A program made the position numbers and the translations under genes. From assembly GCA_022702545.1 (NCBI GenBank), contig JAHRBC010000003.1, forward strand, positions 2,418,001 through 2,482,000: a stretch of DNA of 64,000 nucleotides. Direction: 5' to 3'. Of the stretch, positions 11,927 through 21,486 are shown piece after piece (position 1 is the stretch's first letter; the number at the start of each line of letters is the position of its first letter). The notes under the pieces were generated by a model. The model was not told the origin of the DNA. It saw only the letters and a program-made list of their open reading frames with translations, and ran no database searches. This DNA comes from Phycomyces nitens (lineage: Eukaryota > Mucoromycota > Mucoromycetes > Mucorales > Phycomycetaceae).

Positions 11927-13368
11927 AAATTTTCTTTTTCTTTTTTCTTTCCTTATAAATATCAATACCAAATAAAATAAAATAAAATAAAATGGCTAAT
12001 AATGTCAAAAACAAAAAAATTGTTTCAAAAAAACGGTAGCATAACTACCGTTTTGTTCACACAGGCGAAAAATTATTTTTCTCAAAAATGCACAACATCT
12101 TTAACACCAAATAAAATGCTCATTTCAATAAACAAGGTTGCCTAAAAACTTACGAGCCCTTTCTATGGTACTACAACTACCTCATTGCCTGATGAAAAGA
12201 CATTCCATGCAACTTTTATGATTCGGGATCGATGACATTACCTTTCAACCACAATCTGCAGAGATAAAGTGCTCTAAAATCATAAAAAACGGTAGTTATG
12301 CTACCGTTTTTGGCACAGCTACTGGTCCTTCCGCCGTAGTGAGCACTGTTTGTTGGCAGCAATGAGAACGTTGTAAATGCATATACAGGCCAGATTCAGT
12401 ATCTCTTTACACACAATTTTGTGCCACCACCAGTTGATGATCTCCACCCGACTCGCATGGTTCATGACAATCAACATGTTTTTGCATTTGTTAAATGGTT
12501 TGTCACAACCTGTGATAGAACGTGAAAGAATGAAGGTGTTGAGGTGTATCTCCCAAGGCATTCTCCAGATGACTTGAACAGTATTCTTCCAGTGCATAGA
12601 ATTTTGTTAGAAGTTGTCATTGGAGAGCAAATCACTCAAACTAATAGCAAAATAATGCTTGTCATCTCTCTTCCCAAAAAAATCTGCACCTAATATAAAA
12701 TAAAAAATATCTTCTTCTTTTAAAGATAACCAAAATTAAGGCACCAAAAAATATACTTTATATATATTGACGGTATTACGTTCTTGGGGAAGTGGGTGAG
12801 TAAATATAAACAACAACTTTATTTATACATTGTGTCTAAAAGCCCACTGTGAGAGGCGGGAAACCACGTCATTTGGGGCTGCTGAGTTTGACACACTCTT
12901 AAAAACCCGAGGCAAGAATTGATAGGAATGCAAACCCATTCCATCACAGACATGAGAGTCAACAATAGTGATGAGTCTATTAAACTGAAATACAAGTATT
13001 AATATTTTATATACCAATTCAGACATGTAACCCAGTTATTGCCTTATTATTATTTACCTCATCACTTCTCCATCCTGGGCGAACAGTGCAGATGACACGT
13101 CTGGTGCCACTTTCAGACGTCTCTACCACTGGAAAAACCCCTCGATTTCACCTAGTATAAATGGTGCAGATGGGTACTAGAAACATAGAGCTTTTTTTCA
13201 TCTCAGACATTATTTTTTTTAAAAATAAAAAGTATAATTTTGATGCATCCTATTGGTTCGGGCAAAGGATCAAAGAACAATAGCCTTTTTCTTATCTATA
13301 AAATGACAGCAAATAAAAATATGTAGCACTTGTTTCCTTTTTTATCTCACAATCAAATAATATAAACT

Positions 13369-16300
13369 ATGTCTTCTATTTCCGCACAAAACACTACTGC
13401 CTGTTACTGCAACAAATGCAGCAATAACCAGCAAGGATTCACTATTGTATCCAAGCGCACTTACCAACGCCATAGTAAGAGAGCAAGAACTGAAGAAACT
13501 GGCGAATTTGAGAGCAGTATGTATACTAGTGTTAATTTTCATTTACTGCGCAATAATAACTTGTATTTTTCAATTGAACTCAGGCACACAAAGTGATATG
13601 ATGGATTTGGACGTTGAGGGTAAAATATATTTATTTGAAAACCAGTGCAGAGTAATAAACTAATCTAACCCATATTTGCAGCAATGCCGATTATTGAATC
13701 CGAATCCGTGGCAGTTGACAGTCAGCCCAGCTTACCTTTTGGGGATTATGACCAAATGGTTGATGCCGATCAACTTGACAATGAGGTCAATGGCGATGGT
13801 GCCGAAATCACCAACGACTCTGACAATGACAGTGATGATGAAGCCGATGTCGAGGAGATTGAGGTCGAGGAGTTTGATAGTGAAGGTCAGTATTGAATAG
13901 CTATAATACAAAAGCAAGCAAAAATTGAGTGTTAATAATTTTCCTTTTTAAATAATAGACCCTTTTGCTACTCCTGGTATGCCCGAAAACCCAGTGCACA
14001 GAGCAATTGCCATTTTCGTTGTTCTGTTTGCATCCCGTTATGTGGTCGATAAGGGTGCTGTTGTCTTGATTGAGTTCATCAACAAACTCTTGACGATTTA
14101 CGGACAGGACTTCCAATTGCCCTCAAGCCTTTCTGGTCTCCAAAGCATGACGGGTTTCACTGCCTTGACCAAGGGTGTAAAGAGATTCGTTGTGTGCCAG
14201 GATTGCCACACGGTGTATGAGGAAGCTGGGTCTGCTCCACTTCGGTGCGATTCTGCTAAGCTCGGTTCCCAATCTGTATGTGGTTGTCAATTGATGAAGC
14301 AATCGTCATCTGGTGCTTTGGTTGCCAAGAGATCGTACGTCTATCAGTCCGTCAAGCAGGCGTTGAGAGTCCTTTTCCTCCGCCCGGATTTTGAGACCAA
14401 GATTCGTCACTGGAACCAGGAGCTAAAAGTTGTAGACACCATGTGCGATATCTACGATGGTGCAATGTGGAAGGGTCTCCAGGACATGGGTGGTGTTTCG
14501 TTCGTTGCAGATCCACGTTCTTTGATGCTGACACTGAACATTGACTGGTTCCAGCCCTTTGATGGAATCAGCTATTCTTGTGGTGCCATCTATCTTGTAA
14601 TCAATAATTTGCCTAGGGAGGAAAGGTTCAAGGCCGAAAATACTATTCTCGTCGGTCTGATGCCTGGACCCAAGGAGCCAAAGACAGATGAGATCAACAG
14701 TTATCTCAAGCCGTTGGTCGATGAACTGGAGCAGTTGTTTGTTGGAATAAGGATCCCGACCTACGAGTGCCCGTCTGGTGTCAATGTCCGTGCTGCATTG
14801 TTGATGGTGGCGTGCGATATCCCAGCTGCAAGGAAGACGAGTGGGTTTACGGCACACAACAGCACCAATGCATGCTACAAGTGCAATCGTCAGTTCTCTC
14901 GTTTGGAGGGGTCAAACCAGGTGGATTTCCGTGGATTTGACTATTCACAATGGTCTCTTCGGACATCAGTTGACAACAGACACCATGCAACACTTTGGAA
15001 AGATGCCCAGACGATTTCCGAAAGGCATGGACTTGAAGTTGAGAATGGTGTACGATGGTCAGAGCTTCACCGCCTCCAGTATCTTGATCTTGTCCGCGCA
15101 ACTGTGGTGGACCCCATGCACAACCTCTTCCTGGGAACCGCCAAGAGAATGGTTGAAAACTGGATCTCTGGTGGTGATTTGTCCAATGACGATCTTCTTG
15201 TGATGCAGGAGATAGCAGACACCATGGAGCTGCCAAGTGATTACAGTTCACTAAAGACAAAGATTGCCAGGGGATTTCCATTCATGAAAGCAGACGAGTG
15301 GAAATCTTGGGTGCTGGTATATTCGCCTGTTGCATTGAAGCCCGTTCTCCTGCGTCAAAAGTTTAACAGTTGGATGAACTTTGTGGATGCCTGCCGCCTG
15401 ATTGTCAAGCCATCTGTGTCCTTCCAGGATGTTGACAATGCCCATCACCACCTTCAGCAATTCTGCCAAGAGTGCGAGCGCCTTTACCCTCCAAGTCTTC
15501 TCACCTGCAACATGCACCTGCACCTCCATCTTCATAAGACCATCAATGATTTTGGACCGGTGTACGGCTATTGGCTCTTTGGGTTTGAGAGGTACAACGG
15601 ATTGCTAAAGAACGTGAGCACGAATGGAAAGAATGGGTTTGAGGCAACCTACATGCGGAAATTTGTCCAGGACGTATTCAAGAATGATTATGTCAATGCT
15701 GTTCTACAATCTCCAAGCCAAGACATCTTCACTCCTCTCTTTTCAAACCTCCTCTCTGCCTCCACCTCTGCCTCTATCCCTACCCCCACACCCACACCCA
15801 CACCAACACCAACACGACGCCCGTTCAGATTGCTGGATTTCATCGAAGCTTCAGAGAATTCTGAATTCCCAATCAAGGGTAACGAGCCTCTTCCCCCTCT
15901 GCGTTTCCTCTGCTTCAAAAGTCTGCCACAAAAATGAGTGATATTGACTATCCTCAATTGTTGGCTTACTATGTGGATACGTATGACATTGACACCCTCC
16001 AGCATTATCAACATGCCACTTCTTCTTCGTTGTTTGTTGACAATCAGATCGTGAAGCTGAAATCGATAAATCTCCTTGGCCAAGTTTATCGTGGACACAA
16101 TAGCTCTGGAAATGGTGGATCTCGTGTACAAGCTTTGTTTGGTAGCAGCACTGGTGAGAACCAGACCGCCTATACTGGGCAGATACAGTATATTTTTGTT
16201 CATCAGTTTACGCCGCCTCTCTCTGCCTCTGTCCGTTTAAATCGTCGTGGCTATCAAAGCCAGCATGTCTTTGCCTTTGTGCGATGGAATGGTGTCTGTT

Positions 16301-16482
16301 ATGAACGATCACGCGAAGATGAAGGTGTTGACATCTGTTTGCCCAGTTTTTCTCCTGCTACCAATGAGTGCATCTTGCCAGTGCATCGCCTTCTTTTGGA
16401 AGTTGCGACTGCCACACACACAAGCCGAAATGGTATAAAGAGGATGCTGGTCATTCCTTTGCCAAAGAAACTTTGCGTGTAA
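13369..16482 (+). pseudogene. Tnp2-like CACTA transposase of E4, one frameshift
   Basis: Exons 13369-13516, 13584-13619, 13682-13885 and 13959 to 16482. Features in order: N-terminal CYCNKCSNNQQGF; an acidic exon rich in Asp/Glu; MPENPVHR; NIDWFQPFDG; ACDIPAARK; CYKCNRQFS; HLHLHLHKT; GFERYNGLLK; a Thr-Pro repeat at 15781-15817 not seen in the other copies; SINLLGQVYRG; ILPVHRLLLEV; end LPKKLCV. The frame is broken once, by what looks like a one-base loss in the C/T run at about 15893-15900; the frame ending at 15937 stops and the downstream frame continues from that point to 16482. No other stop is seen, so loss of function is recent, or this is a base-call error. Confidence 0.85.
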
Positions 16483-16604
16483 TAAAAAAATAAATATCTT
16501 TTCTCTTTTATAAAGAACAAACAGAAATAGCATTGCCTTTATAAATGTCGTCAAAACGTAACGCGTGTCAAAAAAAATAGATGGAGAGATAAAAAATTAT
16601 TTTA

Positions 16605-17792
16605 TTAAAGCCCATGTCTAAGAGCCCACTGAGCAAGACTGGGATTTAAATTGGTCGGGACTGCCACGTCCACAGTTCTGCCATAAACCCTTGACAGCAA
16701 CTGGTGAGAGTTTGCTCCAAGTTGGAGACCAACGAATCTATCAATGACTTGGATAAATCGGTTGTACTATCAATTGCACATTAGTAATCTAAAGTCATCC
16801 AAAATATTATTTATAATCAGCTCAACAATTCACTTCATCGCTTCTCCAACTTGGGCGGACGGTCCGAATCACACGTCTTCTTCCAGTTTCGGAGACTTCG
16901 TCATCCGATTCTCCTCCGGACATTGCTTCCTTGGGAGTGCATTGGCACAATCCCGGCCCATCTCTTGGTTGATGGCAACCATGTTGCTGCCGTATGCCTT
17001 TGTTCGGCGCTTGTGGTTCTAATAATAACCTTGTTATTATTTTTTGGAATAGATTTTTAATATATCAAGGATAACTTACTTCACCAGCACGTCTGGCTCT
17101 CCGTGAACGTGTGTTCGTGATCTCTTTTGCAGCAGCAGAGATCTTCTCCTGTTTGCATCTGTTGATGAAGTTTTTGTGGAGCTTATCACGAAGATCCTTG
17201 GTTCTCATCCCATCACCAGCAAACTTGCGCTCCAGGACGACAAGAAGCCTGTTCACTAACTCCTTGTTTGGAGTCACATTAAAGTGAACATCCGTGTTCC
17301 ACCTGGGCTTGTTAGTGTTGGCCAAGATCTCTGCTGGAGTATTTGCATGGAAATTTGGCTCCCACAAGAACTCACGGATCTTTCTCTGATATAGTAAACA
17401 AGTTAATGAATTGATAATATAGTATAAGGTATAATACTTACATTGACCTCCACTGATGTTTTATGGCTGGGTCCGGCCAAACCAATGGCCTCCACAACCG
17501 CAACATTGCTGGGTTCACTGGTGGCAGTGGCAGGAACCTCTTCTCCAAAATTGTCAATGGCCTTAATGGCTTCACGGGTTCCAGCAATGATGACACCAAG
17601 TCTGGCATCCATCGTTACCAGTTTGGTGTTGGAGGTCACCAACTCGCCTTCTACATTGGTGACCTTATCTTCCACTCTGGTCATGTTGTCTTGAATTCCA
17701 GAGAGCATCTCGACAATTTGCTCCATGTTGGCAGGAGTGAGAGCAGGAGCAGGAGTGGGACGAGGAGCAATCGATCTTCTTTGGTTAACCAT
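16605..17792 (-). pseudogene. lineage-1 accessory gene of E4, one frameshift
   Basis: Four exons on the minus strand: 17792-17442, 17385-17080, 17018-16834, 16766-16605. Exon 1 starts MVNQRRSIAPRPTP and carries a coiled coil (MEQIVEMLSGIQDNMTRVE). Exon 2 has KPRWNTDVHFN, NKELVNRLL, GMRTKDLRDKLHKNF and NTRSRRARRAGE. Exon 3 holds the acidic serine patch and SWRSDE. Exon 4 runs YNRFIQVIDRF to QWALRHGL. One base appears lost in exon 3 relative to E1 (near 16935), shifting the frame upstream of the GESDDE patch. It ends about 120 bp from the transposase stop, tail to tail. Confidence 0.75.
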
Positions 17793-17904
17793 TTTCTAGA
17801 ATATGGTAAAGTATATTTCGATTATAATTATTAGTTTTTGTTCAATTGAAATAAAAATAAATATAATATACATACAAAAACTGTTTTGTTGGGTGGGTGA
17901 GTAA

Positions 17905-17932
<28 letters not shown>
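17905..17932. repeat. (GT)n microsatellite
   Basis: About 14 uninterrupted GT units lie in the spacer between the accessory and orf3 start regions of E4. The E2 copy has a shorter run (about 20467-20480) and E1 only CACACACTTACTCACCC, so the tract expanded within this copy. Confidence 0.9.
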
Positions 17933-17935
<3 letters not shown>

Positions 17936-18231
17936 GGTAAGAGAGGTTGAATATCAAAAAGGCCGTTATATATAGGCATTTTGAATGACTATAAAGATGT
18001 TCCTCTATTGTCTTGAAGCACTGAGATGCAAATCGGCCTTGATATTGTTTTTGGGCTCAATCCATCATGCTTTCCGCAGCATGCTTCAAAGGTGAAAAAA
18101 ATTTCAGACTCTCTCCTTTTTTTTGGTTCCCTTTATTTTTCCTTTTCCTTGCTTTTTTGATATTGGCGCCTTTCTCTGGTAAGACATTTTTTATACCTCT
18201 TTATACACACAAATTAACCTCTTTTTCATAG

Positions 18232-18967
18232 ATGTGCGCTCCCATTGCAACTCATCCTTTCCACAATGGCCATCTAGACAAATACTCACTGGCCGCATTC
18301 ACTGGTACCATCATCTTGATAAAAATTATTTTCACTTTCTCTTTTAGATTGGCCAAACAACTTATATAGGGATGCCATCGGCACCAGGTAAAATTTTTTC
18401 TTTCAATCATACTTGTTCCCTCTCTGACTCTATTCCATTGTAGACTGCCCTTTCTATTCATGCCATCGGCCTCCTCCATCATTCGCAATTGTAATCATAA
18501 AGGTAATATTCTTTATAAATCTCTTTTTGCTTATCCAAAATATTATTCAGATTATTTATTAATTATTATTATTATGTGTTTTATAGACTCACTTGGGCTT
18601 CCTTTACACACCATACCCCCTACTTTGATAACCCATTTGGCTCCTGGTATGTAAATTAAATATATCATCACTCTGTTCACCCATATTAATTTTTATTCCC
18701 TTTTTTATAGTAAAACCTGCCACACAGCCCATCCAGCCTTAAAATTCAAGTCCCCTTTGCGCACTCTTGCCCATCTCTTGCAATGTAAGTATCTTTTGAC
18801 ACACAAAAATTTTCTCTTTGTACCCCACATCATTAACACTTCTTTATCTTTTACAGAACACTCCTGCAGCCCAAAAAATTGCTGGATATTCATATTTTTG
18901 CAGGTATTTTTTATGTAGAAAAATATTCCATCCAAATAGCAGCAAGCAACCGGGTAGAAACGGCTAG
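18232..18967 (+). CDS. orf3 of E4: six-exon third gene of lineage-1 CACTA elements, unknown function
   Basis: Exons 18232-18304, 18348-18387, 18444-18502, 18587-18646, 18711-18784 and 18857-18967, all GT-AG, read in one frame from ATG (MCAPIATHPFHNGH) through YSLAAFTDWPNNLY, SASSIIRNCNHK and IPPTLITHLAP. A TAA at 18740-18742 (TAC in E1) would truncate it to 87 aa. Past it the frame stays open through SSPLCALLPISCNN to YFLCRKIFHPNSSK and a TAG. The diverged E10 copy has matching residues and phases (PSASSIIYNCHHN, APLCPFLSIPYNN, REAPNPSSIK). A 66-nt in-frame upstream exon (18026-18091, MQIGLDIVFGL) may precede it. No domain is recognised. Positions after the TAA count as ancestral coding only. 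Confidence 0.6.
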
Positions 18968-19488
18968 GCATAGGAATAGGCGTAATAATAGACCCTAAAC
19001 CTAGAAACATTCTATTCTTTCCAATAAAAATAAAAGCGTAAACCATTACCAATCCAATATAAACGGGAAATCAAATAATGGGTGATATATTACTGGTGAA
19101 GAAGAATAAAGAGGCTTTCAAGTGTTTGATTTGATTGGTCTTGGGTAGTAACCACTAGTAGATACATCGAGTTTCTACAACTCGCAACATAAAGATATGT
19201 GACGTATCTGAACATTTCAACGACCACGTTGAGACGACCAAAATAGAACCGTTCTTTTAAATACTTTTTTTCATCGTTCCAAATCAGATCTATATACCGA
19301 AAGTGCTAACAGACCTCACCTGCGGCACATTTTTACATGTTTCTACTACTGCAAACCACGACACCGAGGTACCTGTGAAGCTAGCATGCCTCCTAGTTGA
19401 AAAAATATTTAAACTAGGTGAAACCCACCCCTTTTCAGTACCATAATGCCGGATTTCTGGTACTACAAACAGCCCCTCTTTTGCAGTG
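18968..19488. other. E4 3' subterminal region
   Basis: Noncoding, about 0.5 kb between the orf3 end and the terminus. The same blocks occur in E1 (3266-3720, reverse strand), including the CAGACCTCACCTGC stretch. No gene is seen. Confidence 0.6.
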
Positions 19489-20791
19489 TACGTCAGATTC
19501 ACCCTTGGACATTGCCTCCTTTATTATCATGTTGGCACAATCTTTGCCCATCATCTCATTGATTGTGTCCTCATTGTCAAGGTAAGCATTCAAGTGCCAA
19601 GAAAGGCTCTAAAATTCTCAGTTAATACTGCTTCTTTGATATTAAATATTTATTAGTTATTTAAAGTATATCTTACCTCGCCTGCATGGTTTGCCCTTCT
19701 TGAACGAGTATTCACGGCAGCTTTCTCTGAAGAAGACTTCTTGTCTTTGGAACTTTGGCTCCTGAAGTTGGTATGAAGGTTCTTGTGAAAGTCACTTCTC
19801 CTCATTCCCTTGCTCTCAAACTTGGGCTCCAAGTAGTTGAGGATCCTAACAGCTAACTCCTTGTTTAGACTTTGGTTGAAAGGAACATTTGTATTCCACT
19901 TTGGCTTGTTGTTGTTTGCCAAGATCTCTGCAGTTATTCTCGACAAAAACTTTGGCTTCCACATATATTTGCGAATTGCTGTCTGACACAGTATATGAGA
20001 TAATGAATTGATAACATACTATATAATTTGCTACTTACATAGACATCGTTGTTTGTCTGCTTGGTTGGCACAACTGGTATAAGAGCAACAGGTGCGACAG
20101 GAACGGTGTGAGAGTTGACAAGAGCAGTGTTATTGGCACTACCCAATGCACCAATTGCTCTAATAGCTGAAGCATTACCAGCCACAACAACGTTGAGTTG
20201 AGCCCTTACAGACCCCACTTGCACTTCGACGTTTGTCATTTTGCCTTCCATCTCGGAAAGCTTTGACATTATCTGTTCCATATCAGGAGCAGGAGCAGGA
20301 GTGGGACCAGCAGGAGTAGGACAAGGAGCAATTGATCTTCTTTGGTTAACCATTTTCTAGAATATGGTAAAGTATATTTCGATTATAATTATTAATTTTT
20401 GTTCAATTGAAATAAAAATAAATATAATATACATACAAAAACTGTTTGGGTGAGTGAGTAAGTAAGTGTGTGTGTGTGTGGGTTGGTGTAAAGGTAAGAG
20501 AGGTTGAATACTATCAAAAAGGCCATTATATATAGGCATTTTGAATGACTATAAAGATGTTCCTCTATTGTCTTGAAGCACTGAGATGCAAATCGGCCTT
20601 GATATTGTTTTTGGGCTCAATCCATCATGCTTTCCGCAGCATGCTTCAAAGGTGAAATTTTTTTCAGACTCTCTCCTTCTTTTTGATTCTCTTTATTTTT
20701 CCTTTTCCTAGCCTTTTTGATATCAGCGCCTTTCTCTGGTAAGACATTTTTTATACCTCTTTATACACACAAATTAACCTCCTTTTCATAG

Positions 20792-21206
20792 ATGTGTGCT
20801 CCCATTCCAACTCATCCTTTCCACAATGGCCATCTAGACAAATACTCACTGGCTGCATTCACTGGTACCATCATCTTGATAAAAATTATTTTCACTTTCT
20901 CTCTTAGATTGGCCAAACAAATTATATAAGGATGCCATTGGCACCAGGTAAAATTTTTTCTTTCAATCATACGTGTTCCCTCTCTGACTCTATTCCATTG
21001 TAGACTGCCCTTTCTATTCATGCCATTGGCCTCCTCCATCATTTGCGATTGTAATCATAAAGATAATATTCTTTATAAATCTCTTTTTGCTTATCCAAAA
21101 TATTACTCAGACTATTTATTAATAATTATTATTATGTGTTTTATAGGCTCCTTTGGTCTTTCTTTGCACACCATGCCCCCTACTTTGATAACCCATTTGG
21201 CTCCTG
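20792..21206 (+). pseudogene. orf3 of E2, cut by E5
   Basis: It starts at the ATG at 20792 (MCAPIPTHPFHNGH) and follows the E4 exon pattern through SLAAFTDWPNKLY and LASSIICDCNHK to LHTMPPTLITHLAP. The donor after CATAAAG has changed from GT to AT (21063), which should block splicing. The remaining exons are missing because E5 begins at 21235. Amino-acid differences from E4 are few and no stop is present in the retained exons. Confidence 0.5.
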
Positions 21207-21486
21207 GTATGTAAATTAAATATATCATTACTCTCACTGCAAAAATACCCCCAATTCCCATATGTGTAGTTGATACAGTAGGTATGGGATATAAAGGTCA
21301 ATTTTCTAGCTCAGGCCCTTTTTTGTGAGTTCAGAGAGAAAAAATATTTTTGATGGATTTTATTGGGTGTAGGCGATTGTGTAGCATGAAAAAAATAATT
21401 ATTAAACTCAAAGTATATCAAATAAACTGTACCTGAATATATCTTCTTTACTGTTAAACCAAAACATTTCAATTATTTATTAAACA

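Larger units (their letters stand above)
9378..12341 (+). mobile_element. CACTA element E3 (lineage 2), internally deleted, inserted in the E2 transposase
   Basis: The ends are CACTACGGTGGAAAAAACGG and, inverted, CACTACGGCGGAAGG. The target duplication AGC is at 9375-9377 and 12342-12344; removing the element plus one AGC restores the E2 transposase frame. It is 2964 bp long. The termini are packed with AACGGTAG and CTACCGTT palindromes. It retains the last two exons of a lineage-2 transposase (11049-11926), homologous to E13, and a two-exon minus-strand ORF (10651-10985). The central transposase exons are missing, with a deletion junction near 10990-11045. It is non-autonomous and probably mobilised by an E13-like element. 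Confidence 0.9.
6639..12693 (+). pseudogene. Tnp2-like CACTA transposase of E2 (interrupted, several stops)
   Basis: Four exons: 6639-6783 (CYCNKCNGNQEGF, a putative zinc-binding start), 6845-6880, an acidic exon about 6945-7150, and a long exon from 7223 beginning near MPENPVHR. The long exon has TLNIDWLQPFDG (first Asp), ACDIPAARK (second Asp), a CYKCCRQF zinc pair and GFERYNG (third acidic residue). It is interrupted by E3 after base 9377 and resumes at 12345, ending LPKKICT and TAA at 12691-12693. In-frame stops lie near 7447 (TGA), 8320 (TAG, Trp in E10), 8563 (TAG, Trp in E10), 8836 (TGA, Trp in E10) and about 12522 (TGA). It is clearly dead. Confidence 0.85.
13127..19488 (+). mobile_element. 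CACTA element E4, near full length, inserted in the E2 accessory gene
   Basis: The ends are CACTGGAAAAACCCC (13127) and, inverted, CACTGCAAAAGAGGGG (19488), with target duplication TAC at 13124-13126 and 19489-19491. It is 6362 bp. It contains all three lineage-1 genes: transposase (13369-16482), accessory gene (17792 to 16605, convergent) and orf3 (18232-18967). Each carries a small lesion (a frameshift in each of the first two, a TAA in orf3), so it is a recently inactivated copy. Confidence 0.92.
12823..20353 (-). pseudogene. lineage-1 accessory gene of E2, split by E4
   Basis: Minus strand, four exons: 20353 to about 20038 (MVNQRRSIAPCPTP, then a coiled coil), about 19980 to 19670 (NNNKPKWNTN, LNKELAVRIL, KGMRRSDFHKNLHTNF, TRSRRANHAGE), an exon split by E4 (left part about 19580 to 19492, right part 13126 to 13058, RPGWRSDE), and the last exon about 12985 to 12823 (FNRLITIVDS to QWAFRHNV). 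Removing E4 and one TAC restores the frame (GESD then VETSESG). I see no other clear break, so this copy was probably functional until E4 landed. Confidence 0.75.
6400..21234 (+). mobile_element. CACTA element E2, nested by E3 and E4, 3' terminus missing
   Basis: The 5' terminus is CACTGGAAAAATGGGC at 6400, preceded by AGA. Order: transposase (6639-12693, split by E3), accessory gene (minus strand, 20353 to 12823, split by E4), then orf3 (20792 onward). The element is cut at 21234, in the intron after the LAPG exon, where E5 begins. No matching E2 terminus is found further right, so the right part was lost. Subtracting E3 and E4 leaves about 5.5 kb, consistent with the 6.5-kb intact E10 less its last 1 kb. 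Confidence 0.8.

Noticed and set aside
15781..15817. CCCACA repeats as interstitial telomere
   Set aside because: The units are irregular, in frame, and encode Thr-Pro within the E4 transposase.
16605..20353. Tandem duplication of the accessory gene
   Set aside because: The two copies belong to E4 and to its host element E2; TAC duplications show nesting, not tandem duplication.
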